Below, piece by piece: positions 18,227 to 25,991 of a stretch of DNA of 64,000 bases. The DNA is taken from assembly GCF_008086205.1 (NCBI RefSeq), contig NZ_VSKK01000002.1, forward strand, positions 310,001-374,000, read 5' to 3'. The notes under the pieces are model-generated. The model ran no database searches. It had not been told where the DNA came from and was given only the letters and a program-made list of their open reading frames with translations. Made by a program: the position numbers and the translations under genes. The number at the start of each line of letters is the position of its first letter. Position 1 is the first letter of the stretch. This stretch comes from Bizionia myxarmorum (lineage in GTDB: Bacteria > Bacteroidota > Bacteroidia > Flavobacteriales > Flavobacteriaceae).

Positions 18227-18543
18227 GTTAGATTACTAAAATAGGAATTTATTATTAATTTTTTAGTATTTTATATTTCAACCTAGTTACATTGGGGTTG
18301 GTTAAGTATCTGTATTTGGAAATATTATGAACTTTGCCAGCTAAGTTTGCTTAAACTTAAATAGAAACAGTTTTTGCATAGAGTTTTTATTTTACACATT
18401 TTAAAAACTTATGCAGAATTATTCCACTTATAGATTAATATTCAATATATTTAATATCCTGTTAGTCAGGTTAAAACGTGATTCAAATCATAGTTTTATT
18501 GATAAATTTTGAGAAACTTAATAACGGTTAAACTTAAGGAATC
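18227..18543. other. 317-base intergenic region between the esterase and tonB genes
   Basis: This AT-rich spacer holds the divergent promoters of the esterase and tonB genes. A sequence TGAT-TCAA-ATCA is at 18479-18490, but no TAnnTTTG follows at the spacing seen for the other FNR-type boxes. No ORF or strong hairpin is visible. Confidence 0.5.
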
Positions 18544-19272
18544 ATGAAACTCAAAAAAAAAGCTAATTTAGAAATTGGTCGTAATAGTGCCATTTATTTT
18601 GCTGTTGGTCTTAACGTCATGTTATTTTTTACGTGGCGTGGTTTGGAATATCGTACTTATGACCATAAGAATGCAACGCAAGAACTCTTGATTTTTAGTG
18701 ATGAAATTGAAGAGGATATTCCCATTGTTAACCTTGAAACAACGCTGCCACCGCCGCCAGCTGCTGCTGCAGTTCCTGAAGTAATTACAATAGTTGAAGA
18801 CACTAAAGAAATAGAAGAAACGGTCATAGAAAGCTCCGAGTCCAATCAAGACGATCGGATTGTGGAACGTGAAATTGCGGTGGAAGAGGTAGTTGTAGAA
18901 GAGGTGGAAGAAGAAGTTACTGTTCCTTTTTCAGTAGTGGAAAATGTACCTATTTTCCCAAATTGTGCAGGTAAAAACAACAATGAGTTGCGGGACTGTT
19001 TCAATGCCAAAATAAACGAACATATCCGCAAGAATTTTAAATATCCAGAATCCGCTTTAGATTTAGGAATTCACGGTAAAGTATATGTGATGTTTGTTAT
19101 AGATGTTAATGGTATTGTAAGCAATATTAAATCCCGAGGTCCAGATCTTCAATTGGAACGAGAGGCTGAACGGATTATAGGTTTATTGCCAAAAATGGAA
19201 CCTGGAAAACAACGCGGAAAACCGGTAAAAGTGCCCTATACCATTCCTATTAATTTTCAAATAACAGATTAA
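18544..19272 (+). CDS. tonB: TonB-like energy transducer
   Basis: A 242-residue protein with one N-terminal membrane helix (about 15-28), a periplasmic linker and a C-terminal TonB domain (about 150-240) with NFKYPESALDLGIHGKVYVM and a terminal IPINFQI strand. The linker has one proline run (LPPPPAAAAVPE, about 65-76) and then a long acidic Glu/Val stretch (about 100-128) rather than the usual Pro-Lys repeats. It would transmit proton-motive force from ExbBD to receptors such as those at 25992 and 42788; no exbBD is next to it. Confidence 0.88.
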   Translation: MKLKKKANLEIGRNSAIYFAVGLNVMLFFTWRGLEYRTYDHKNATQELLIFSDEIEEDIPIVNLETTLPPPPAAAAVPEVITIVEDTKEIEETVIESSESNQDDRIVEREIAVEEVVVEEVEEEVTVPFSVVENVPIFPNCAGKNNNELRDCFNAKINEHIRKNFKYPESALDLGIHGKVYVMFVIDVNGIVSNIKSRGPDLQLEREAERIIGLLPKMEPGKQRGKPVKVPYTIPINFQITD

Positions 19273-19563
19273 TTCCTTCTTACTTATAGTAGCATTATTT
19301 AATAATGTTTTGAATTGAGTTTCAATATTTAGTTCATAAACAACTGAATATCTCAATCAGTTTGTTGGCCAAATTCATATTTTCTTATTCGAATTTGAAT
19401 CTTTTTACATTTCAGCTATTAAAAATTACAGTTCAGTAGGTATCTTTTTTAAAACTAAAGATACGGGCAGATATTTGTCTTATCAAATGAAAAAATTAAG
19501 CGTGTTACAAATGGTTTTGTTTAGCTTTATAAAATTAAATCAGATGATAAATTTATAAAACCC
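19273..19563. other. 291-base intergenic region before the histidine kinase gene
   Basis: AT-rich, with no ORF, hairpin with T tract or TAnnTTTG element that I would defend. It presumably contains the promoter of the kinase operon. Confidence 0.4.
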
Positions 19564-20895
19564 ATGAATAAATTTTTTAAAAATATCGCCATCGTATTTG
19601 TAATTGGGATCATGGTTTTCCTGATTGGAAATGCATTAACAGGCGGTTTTGAGAATAAAACAATAAATGAATTAGGAACAAATTTTCTATTTTATCAATT
19701 ATATGCTTTTGTTTTAGGCTATTCTAATATGCAATTTTTCTACTATTTAGGAAAATATGATTTGTGGAAAGGTCAAGCTTTTAATCGCATTTTGTTTGGT
19801 TTAGTTGGTTCGGTTGTGATTACCTTAATTGGTTTATTTTTTCTTCACATGTTTGAATCTATGGTTTTTGAAAACAAGAGTTTTCAAACATTTGTGGATA
19901 ATGAATCTTATCGCGATTACATTTTCGGGTTATGGATGAGTTTAACCATTGTTATAGTCTTTCATGCCATATTTTTCTTTAAACAAGCCCAAGAAAAAAA
20001 GGTGAAAGAATCGCAAATCGTGGCGCAAACGCAGACAGCAAAATTTGATGCGCTTAAAAACCAATTAGATCCTCACTTTTTGTTTAATAGCTTAAATGTA
20101 TTGTCTAGTTTAATTGAAGAGAATCCTGAAAACGCCCAAAAATTTACCACGTCACTTTCAAAAATTTACAGATATGTTTTAGAGCAAAAAAATAAAGATT
20201 TGGTTTCGGTAGATGATGAATTAGCTTTTGCTAGAACCTATATGAACTTGCTAAAAATGCGATTTGAGGAAAGTATTATTTTTGAAATCCCTAAGCAGGC
20301 TTCCAATCCTGAAAGTAAAGTGGTGCCCTTATCATTACAGCTTCTATTGGAAAATGCCGTAAAACATAATATGGTAACGTCCAATAAACCTTTACAAATA
20401 AAAATATATGAAAATCAAGGCAATTTAGTCGTCGAGAATAATTTGCAAACCAAGCAAGTTTTGAAAAAGGGTAGTGGCGTAGGTTTAGGCAATATTACCG
20501 AACGCTATTCCTTATTAACATCTAGAAAAGTATTTATAAACCAAGAAGCAACGGTTTTTATGGTGTCAATTCCAATGCTAACAAAACGAACAACCGTTAT
20601 GGAACCAGAACAAATTACAAATCAAGAGGAAGCCTACTATTTTGCAAAAAAAGAGGTGGAAAAAATAAAGGGTTTTTATGGCAACCTTATTTCATATTGC
20701 CTTGTTATACCTTTATTGTTTTTTATTAATTATAATACATCGTGGGAATTTCAATGGTTTTGGTTTCCTATGTTAGGATGGGGAATGGGACTAATATTCC
20801 ATGGGTTTGGCGTATTTGGTTACGGTAAATTATGGGAAGAACGCAAAATACAAGAAATTTTAAATAAAGATATTAATCAAAACAACTGGAACTAA
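19564..20895 (+). CDS. LytS-type sensor histidine kinase fused to a 2TM domain
   Basis: A 443-residue kinase. Four N-terminal membrane helices (about 1-140) lead into a His_kinase domain with the phospho-acceptor motif LDPHFLFNSLNVLSSL (about 174-189), N-box LLLENAVKHN and G-box GSGVGLGNI. The C-terminus (about 355-443) is a second membrane module, a 2TM domain with VEKIKGFYGNLISYCLV and a final KLWEERKIQEIL. The stop overlaps the next start (TAATG). It forms a two-component operon with the LytTR regulator at 21231. Confidence 0.9.
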   Translation: MNKFFKNIAIVFVIGIMVFLIGNALTGGFENKTINELGTNFLFYQLYAFVLGYSNMQFFYYLGKYDLWKGQAFNRILFGLVGSVVITLIGLFFLHMFESMVFENKSFQTFVDNESYRDYIFGLWMSLTIVIVFHAIFFFKQAQEKKVKESQIVAQTQTAKFDALKNQLDPHFLFNSLNVLSSLIEENPENAQKFTTSLSKIYRYVLEQKNKDLVSVDDELAFARTYMNLLKMRFEESIIFEIPKQASNPESKVVPLSLQLLLENAVKHNMVTSNKPLQIKIYENQGNLVVENNLQTKQVLKKGSGVGLGNITERYSLLTSRKVFINQEATVFMVSIPMLTKRTTVMEPEQITNQEEAYYFAKKEVEKIKGFYGNLISYCLVIPLLFFINYNTSWEFQWFWFPMLGWGMGLIFHGFGVFGYGKLWEERKIQEILNKDINQNNWN

Positions 20896-21206
20896 TGAAT
20901 AGTAATTACAATTTTGAGCAAAGATCTCGGATGGATCGTGCAAAAGGCGAGGTAAAAAAAATTAAAGCATTTTATTCTCATGTATTGGTGTTTGTGGTTA
21001 TTAATTTAATGATTGTGGTGCTGAATATTCAAGCTTTAGAACCTGGAGAAAGCTACTTTCATTTTGAGAATTTCTTCACCTTAACCTTTTGGGGATTTGG
21101 ATTATTGGTACATGGCTTATCTGTTTATTTACCAAATTGGGTTTTAGGCAAAAATTGGGAAGAGCGCAAAATCAGTGAATATATGAATCGTTACAAAAAA
21201 CGTTAA
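20895..21206 (+). CDS. 2TM domain membrane protein
   Basis: A 103-residue protein consisting of little but a 2TM domain: RAKGEVKKIKAFYSHVLVFV, a second helix LTFWGFGLLVHGLSVYL and the conserved end GKNWEERKISEYM. It repeats the C-terminal module of the kinase encoded just before it, so it may pair with the kinase in the membrane. Translation is coupled to the kinase gene through the TAATG overlap. No catalytic residues are evident. Confidence 0.85.
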   Translation: MNSNYNFEQRSRMDRAKGEVKKIKAFYSHVLVFVVINLMIVVLNIQALEPGESYFHFENFFTLTFWGFGLLVHGLSVYLPNWVLGKNWEERKISEYMNRYKKR

Positions 21207-21230
21207 CTACTAATTACCATTACATTTATT

Positions 21231-21986
21231 ATGAATATCATTATTATAGAAGACGAAAAACCATCAGCAAGACGTTTACAGCGCATGTTGAGTAAATTGG
21301 ATTTACAAGCCGAAACCATGTTACACTCTGTTGAAGAATCTATTGCTTGGTTTCAAAATAATCCACATCCCGATCTCATTTTTTTAGATATTCAATTAAG
21401 TGATGGCTTGTCTTTTGAGATTTTCGATGTGGTTCAAGTGAAATCTGCTATTATTTTCACGACAGCTTTTGATGAATATGCACTTCAGGCCTTTAAATTG
21501 AATAGCATAGATTATCTATTAAAACCAATTGATGATGATGAATTGGCAAAAGCTTTAGAGAAATTTAAAGAACATCAATTTAAGGCTCAACAGGTAACTG
21601 TAGATTTTAATGTAATTAGAAATTTACTGGTTAATTCAGCAGAACCAGACTATAAAAAGCGCTTTTCAGTAAAAGTTGGCCAGCATTTAAAACTGTTTAA
21701 CATTGAAGATATAGAATGCTTTTACAGCGAAAATAAAGGCACGTATTTGCACACAAACCAAGGCCGAAGCTATTTGCTGGATATTACTTTAGAACAACTG
21801 GAGGATGATTTGAATCCGAAATTATTTTTTAGAGTGAATAGAAAATTCTACGTTCATATTCATGCTATTAAGGATATGGTTAATTATTCCAACTCCAGAT
21901 TACAGATTAAATTGACTAGTTTTAACGAACAAGAAATTATTGTAGCGCGCGAGCGGGTTAAGGAATTTAAAAATTGGCTAGAATAA
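21231..21986 (+). CDS. LytTR family response regulator
   Basis: A 251-residue regulator with an N-terminal receiver domain (acidic pocket EDE near 7-9, phospho-Asp in LIFLDIQLSDG at about 52, Lys in LLKPID) and a C-terminal LytTR DNA-binding domain (about 150-250, with YTENKGT-like CFYSENKGTYLHT and FRVNRKFYVHI). It completes the operon with the LytS-type kinase and the 2TM protein. Such systems often control the surface, secretion or cell-wall state, but the targets here cannot be read from sequence. Confidence 0.92.
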   Translation: MNIIIIEDEKPSARRLQRMLSKLDLQAETMLHSVEESIAWFQNNPHPDLIFLDIQLSDGLSFEIFDVVQVKSAIIFTTAFDEYALQAFKLNSIDYLLKPIDDDELAKALEKFKEHQFKAQQVTVDFNVIRNLLVNSAEPDYKKRFSVKVGQHLKLFNIEDIECFYSENKGTYLHTNQGRSYLLDITLEQLEDDLNPKLFFRVNRKFYVHIHAIKDMVNYSNSRLQIKLTSFNEQEIIVARERVKEFKNWLE

Positions 21987-22013
21987 GGTTGTAGAGAAAA
22001 TTTCTAACTAAAA

Positions 22014-23186
22014 TTAATCCTCTAATCTATTATCATCAAAAGCTGATGGCAATAATTTCGGGATAAATTTAATTACAATTGGCAATAATAAGGCACCTCC
22101 TGGTAACATAAAAATAGCCAAACTCGGTATAGATTTAAAAATATCTAATAATTGATTATTCACACGCTTTTGTTCTTCAGCGTTCAGTTCTCGAACTGTA
22201 GATTGCGTAAGCAATTTCATAAGATCTTTACTTTCACGTAACTCCTTTAATAAACGTTTACTGTTTCTTGAAATTAATTTCTTCACCATTTCGCTAGAAT
22301 TATTGTAAAATGTCTTTACAATATTCTTGGAACTTAAAAGGGCAATCCGATCTTTATGCGTTTCATAAAATGTATGAATAGCTTTGGTAGCTTCATCCGT
22401 ATGCGAAGTTCTTAACTTTAAATCGCTACTTAATGTATTTAAAAAATCATATTCCCGTTTATCAATTACACTATCTCCCCACGCAGCCATACAGGCAATA
22501 TCCATGATATAATGTTTCTCTAAAGGTTTAGAAATATGAAGAAGCGCATCCTGATAATCCATTTTTGCCGTGTCATGATAGCGTCTAGACTGCTCAAACA
22601 AATCTATAAGGCTGGTATCATAATCACTTTTCTGAATTTTAGAGTTTAAAGTTTGAACAACGATAGTTTCAATAGAGGCTTCAAAATTCTGAAGATAGAT
22701 TTCTGAAATGTTTTCGGTCTTCAAAAACGTTTTATAGGCTAGAACATCAGTAAATAGAAGTGCATTGGTGATAAAATAGTTAAAACTTCTCTCAAAAACA
22801 TTGTCATCTATTTGAACCCGCTTATGAATAATTTTTTCTAAAGTCGTTACATTTTTCTTGCCTCCAAGCAATTCTGAAAAAAACGAAGATTTATAAGCGT
22901 TGATATGGATGTAAAAATCAAGAACGCTGTCAATAAAAACGGTATCTGTTTTAGATGTGCTATGAATATATTTAAAAGCCGTGATTAAATTTATTTTACA
23001 AATCTCTTCACTTGTAAAATCCTGTTTGGATACATAGTTTTTAAAAACGCCCACATTACTACCATATATAAAACCATTTTTTCGAAGCTCTTTATAAAAA
23101 GTTTCTGTAGAAAGCGTAGCAAGATTTGTAGATAAATTTTCTACAAGTAAAAGTTTATATATCCAGCCGCTTGCTGATGGGTTCAT
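22014..23186 (-). CDS. LETM1-like protein (LETM1-related biofilm-associated type)
   Basis: A 390-residue protein without a signal peptide. A long helical N-terminal region (about 1-290) is followed by RNSKRLLKELRESKDLM and a C-terminal segment with the LETM1 core, SIPSLAIFMLPGGALLLPIV then IKFIPKLLPSAF (about 350-385). The same pattern (a hydrophobic helix, LLP, then FP..LPS.F) marks the ribosome-binding-like domain of mitochondrial LETM1. Flavobacterial relatives are annotated as LETM1-related biofilm-associated proteins. It converges on the LytTR gene and probably stands alone. The family call is good; the function is inferred. Confidence 0.8.
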   Translation of the reverse strand: MNPSASGWIYKLLLVENLSTNLATLSTETFYKELRKNGFIYGSNVGVFKNYVSKQDFTSEEICKINLITAFKYIHSTSKTDTVFIDSVLDFYIHINAYKSSFFSELLGGKKNVTTLEKIIHKRVQIDDNVFERSFNYFITNALLFTDVLAYKTFLKTENISEIYLQNFEASIETIVVQTLNSKIQKSDYDTSLIDLFEQSRRYHDTAKMDYQDALLHISKPLEKHYIMDIACMAAWGDSVIDKREYDFLNTLSSDLKLRTSHTDEATKAIHTFYETHKDRIALLSSKNIVKTFYNNSSEMVKKLISRNSKRLLKELRESKDLMKLLTQSTVRELNAEEQKRVNNQLLDIFKSIPSLAIFMLPGGALLLPIVIKFIPKLLPSAFDDNRLED

Positions 23187-23330
23187 GAGATTGTTATTAA
23201 TGGCACAAAGATAAATTATTAATCTAAAAGTGCCTATAAATTAAGTTTATCAAAAATAAATAAAACCGACTTTAAAGTTTTTGCGTAGGTAGGTGTGAGA
23301 GTAAATAATAATTAACAAAAACTCAAAATT

Positions 23331-23981
23331 ATGAAAAACATGAAAATTTATTTGGGAATCGGCGTCGCAGTAATGGCCGGTTTCGTTTTGGTAGCAGCCG
23401 ATCATATCGATGCACCAGCAGTAGCGGGCGGTACTAGTGATATTACCGATTTCTACGCCTTTCAAGGGCAAGACACAGACAATTTAGTCTTTGTGGCTAA
23501 CGTTCAAGGATTATTAAGTCCAGCTTCTACAAGCGCTGCTGCGTTTGATGAAAATGTAATGATTGAAATCAACATTGATACCAATGAAGATAACATTGAA
23601 GATTTAGTTATTCAAGCCATTCCAAGAAATGGAAAAATGTATTTTTTCGGTCCATATGCGCCAACAAATACGGGTTTAAGCAGTTCTATTCTTAAAAGTA
23701 AAGCGTCTGGTAATGTTGCCATTTCTAAATACGGTCAATCGGCGGTAATTGAAGAAACAAACGGTATGAAATTTTTTGCAGGTCCTAGAGATGATCCATT
23801 TTTTATGGATTTCGCACGTTTTGGTGATATTATCGCTGGAAATGAAACGGAGTTTGCTAATCCAGGTTCAGATACGTTTGCAGGAACAAATGTTATGTCT
23901 GTTGTAATTGAAGTGCCAAAAAGTATGGTAGGTGGTTCAGGAAGCATCAACACATGGGTTGAATCTAAAAGCAAACAATAA
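23331..23981 (+). CDS. DUF4331 family protein, N-terminal half type
   Basis: A 216-residue exported protein with a signal peptide (about 1-24) ending near LVAADHIDAPA. It covers the first half of the DUF4331 fold: the DHIDAP start, DITDFYAFQGQDTDNLVFVA (an acidic, calcium-site-like strand) and RDDPFFMDFARF. Full-length DUF4331 proteins elsewhere continue into a second half, which here is encoded by the next gene. There is no lipobox, so it is probably periplasmic or secreted. It leads the 23.3-28.2 kb operon. The function of DUF4331 is unknown. Confidence 0.8.
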   Translation: MKNMKIYLGIGVAVMAGFVLVAADHIDAPAVAGGTSDITDFYAFQGQDTDNLVFVANVQGLLSPASTSAAAFDENVMIEINIDTNEDNIEDLVIQAIPRNGKMYFFGPYAPTNTGLSSSILKSKASGNVAISKYGQSAVIEETNGMKFFAGPRDDPFFMDFARFGDIIAGNETEFANPGSDTFAGTNVMSVVIEVPKSMVGGSGSINTWVESKSKQ

Positions 23982-24008
23982 TTAACTAACATTTAAAATT
24001 TACAAATT

Positions 24009-24587
24009 ATGAAAAATATCAAATATATATTAGGTGTGGTTGCTTTATCAGCCATTACTTTCAGTTGTTCAAACGATGACGATTTTACACCAGCACCAGG
24101 CGGTGGTGGAACTACAGGATCAGACTTTTCAGGAGTTTATATGCAACAAGATCAAATGGCTAGACCAGCGGTGAACACTGTTTTTGTTTCACCTGCAAGT
24201 AAAAACATGTTTAACAAAACTATTCCATCTGAACAAAACGCTACTTTCCAAGGTATGTTTCAAGCTAATTTAGAAGGTTTAAATCCTGCTTTTGCAAACC
24301 CTGGTGATTCTAATGCTTTAGGATTAACATCTGAGCAGTTTACAGGTTTATTAGCAACGGATGTACTAACAGTTTCATTAGATGGTCCAACAACATTTTT
24401 TGATGGAACCAATGTATTAACGGGTCGTAATTTAACGGATGATGTTATTACAGTAGAATTAATTTTAATTTTTGGTGGTGAAGCCGGTTTAACAAATCCA
24501 GAGTTTCCAGGATTATCAAATGATAATGTTGATGCAAATGATAAAGATTTTTTAATTGGATTTCCCTATTTAGCTAGCGCTTGGTAA
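24009..24587 (+). CDS. DUF4331 family lipoprotein, C-terminal half type
   Basis: A 192-residue lipoprotein (lipobox ITFSC, Cys about 20) with an Asp-rich and Gly-rich linker and then QMARPAVNTVFVSPASKN, which resembles the start of the second half of DUF4331 proteins. It follows the N-terminal half protein by 27 bases. The two may reassemble as one fold with this part tethered to the outer membrane. A strong terminator hairpin follows, so the two DUF4331 genes are probably more highly expressed than the TPR and receptor genes downstream. Confidence 0.75.
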   Translation: MKNIKYILGVVALSAITFSCSNDDDFTPAPGGGGTTGSDFSGVYMQQDQMARPAVNTVFVSPASKNMFNKTIPSEQNATFQGMFQANLEGLNPAFANPGDSNALGLTSEQFTGLLATDVLTVSLDGPTTFFDGTNVLTGRNLTDDVITVELILIFGGEAGLTNPEFPGLSNDNVDANDKDFLIGFPYLASAW

Positions 24588-24595
24588 TAGCTAGA

Positions 24596-24633
24596 AATCA
24601 GAGTATGTGTAAGCATACTCTGATTATTTTTTT
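24596..24633 (+). terminator. Terminator/attenuator after the DUF4331 pair
   Basis: AATCAGAGTATG pairs with CATACTCTGATT around a TGTAAG loop, followed by A and T7. The 12-bp perfect stem lies between the DUF4331 genes and the TPR gene, so it may set different transcript levels within the operon. Confidence 0.9.
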
Positions 24634-24676
24634 AATTACCAATATTACAAAACAAACACACAAACACATCACACGC

Positions 24677-25972
24677 ATGAAAACACTAACCTATTATATA
24701 ACGCTTATGGTTTCCCTGGTTGCATTAACCAGTTGTGAAAACGAACCAGAGAAAATAACAAAACTTTCTGACTATAATTCTTATTTGGAACTAGTTGAAA
24801 ATGACGCGCTGCAGCAAGCTGAAGAGGATCTTTTATTTTGGGAAAATAAGCTAGAAAAAGAACCATCACAGTATCCGTATTTAGCAAAAGTTGCGGCGTC
24901 TCATTCTCAATTATTTACAATTTCTGGAAAAATTGAGCATTTAAAAGATTCTGAAAAAAACTTACTAGCGGTAAATGAACGCACAAACTATGATAACGCT
25001 GGTTATTTGCGTGCTTTATCTAGAAACTATATTTCGCAACACCGCTTTCGCGAAGCTAAAGATTTGCTTGTAAAAGCGAAAGCCAACGGCGAAAACATTG
25101 AATCAACATATAAAATGCTTTTTGATGTAGAATTAGAATTAGGTGATTCTGCTTCAGCTCATGATTATTTGGAACGTATTAAAGATTTAAGCAGTTTTGA
25201 CTATTTAATTCGCTTGTCTAAATGGAGCGATCATCAAGGAAATTTAGATGCTGCTATAAAATATTTGGAAAAAGCAACAGCCATGGCTGAAAGTTCAAAC
25301 ATCAATAGTTCTAAAGAATGGGCTTATACCAATTTAGCCGATTTTTATGGTCATGCGGGTAAATTTCAAGAATCTTACAACTATTATTTAAAAGCATTGG
25401 CTCTAAATCCTAATGATGCCTATGCTAAAAAAGGAATTGCTTGGATTGTTTATTCTTATGAGAGAAATCCAGAAGAAGCTATGCATATTCTGAATTCGTT
25501 AACTGAAAATTATCAAGTGCCCGATTTATATTTATTGAAAGCTGAAATGTCAGATTTCATGAAAGACAATCAGGCTAAAATGGACAACACAAAAACCTAT
25601 ATGGAATTGGCTGCAAATCCTGGTTATGGCGATATGTATAATGCTTATAATATTGATTTATATGCAGATATGGATAATGAAAAGGGAACAGCATTACTTT
25701 TAGCCAATAAGGAAGTTCAAAATCGCCCAACCGCTTTATCTTATGATTGGTTGGCGTGGAGTTATTACAAAAACGGAAATGTTAAAAAAGCGTTAAGTAT
25801 CATGGAGGAGTTTGTTATTGGCAATACTTTTGAGCCACTTGTTACGTATCATCTTGCCGTAATTTATAAGGCAAACGGACTAACAGAAAAAGCTACAAAA
25901 CTAAAACCTGAATTAGAATCCAGTATTTATGAATTAGGACCAGTTCTGGACCTAGAGATTTCAAAAATTTAA
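24677..25972 (+). CDS. TPR-repeat lipoprotein
   Basis: A 431-residue lipoprotein (ATG at 24677; lipobox ALTSC, Cys about 19). Most of it is tetratricopeptide-like helix pairs, e.g. AIKYLEKATAMAE, YTNLADFYGHAGKFQESYNY then YLKALALNPNDAYAKKGIAW, and SYDWLAWSYYKNGNVKKALS. It would act as a protein-protein scaffold at the envelope. It lies 19 bases before the TonB-dependent receptor gene, and the pairing TPR lipoprotein-receptor suggests a shared complex. An upstream in-frame GTG would give a 32-residue extension running through the terminator and is unlikely. Confidence 0.85.
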   Translation: MKTLTYYITLMVSLVALTSCENEPEKITKLSDYNSYLELVENDALQQAEEDLLFWENKLEKEPSQYPYLAKVAASHSQLFTISGKIEHLKDSEKNLLAVNERTNYDNAGYLRALSRNYISQHRFREAKDLLVKAKANGENIESTYKMLFDVELELGDSASAHDYLERIKDLSSFDYLIRLSKWSDHQGNLDAAIKYLEKATAMAESSNINSSKEWAYTNLADFYGHAGKFQESYNYYLKALALNPNDAYAKKGIAWIVYSYERNPEEAMHILNSLTENYQVPDLYLLKAEMSDFMKDNQAKMDNTKTYMELAANPGYGDMYNAYNIDLYADMDNEKGTALLLANKEVQNRPTALSYDWLAWSYYKNGNVKKALSIMEEFVIGNTFEPLVTYHLAVIYKANGLTEKATKLKPELESSIYELGPVLDLEISKI

Positions 25973-25991
25973 AACCAACTTAACCACTATT

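Noticed and set aside
18479-18490. TGAT-TCAA-ATCA in front of tonB as an FNR box
   Set aside because: No TAnnTTTG lies at the 29.5-base distance shared by the other boxes, and a single match is expected by chance at this base composition.
24581-24676. N-terminal extension of the TPR lipoprotein
   Set aside because: It would be translated through the terminator hairpin and place 32 non-signal residues before a perfect lipoprotein signal peptide.
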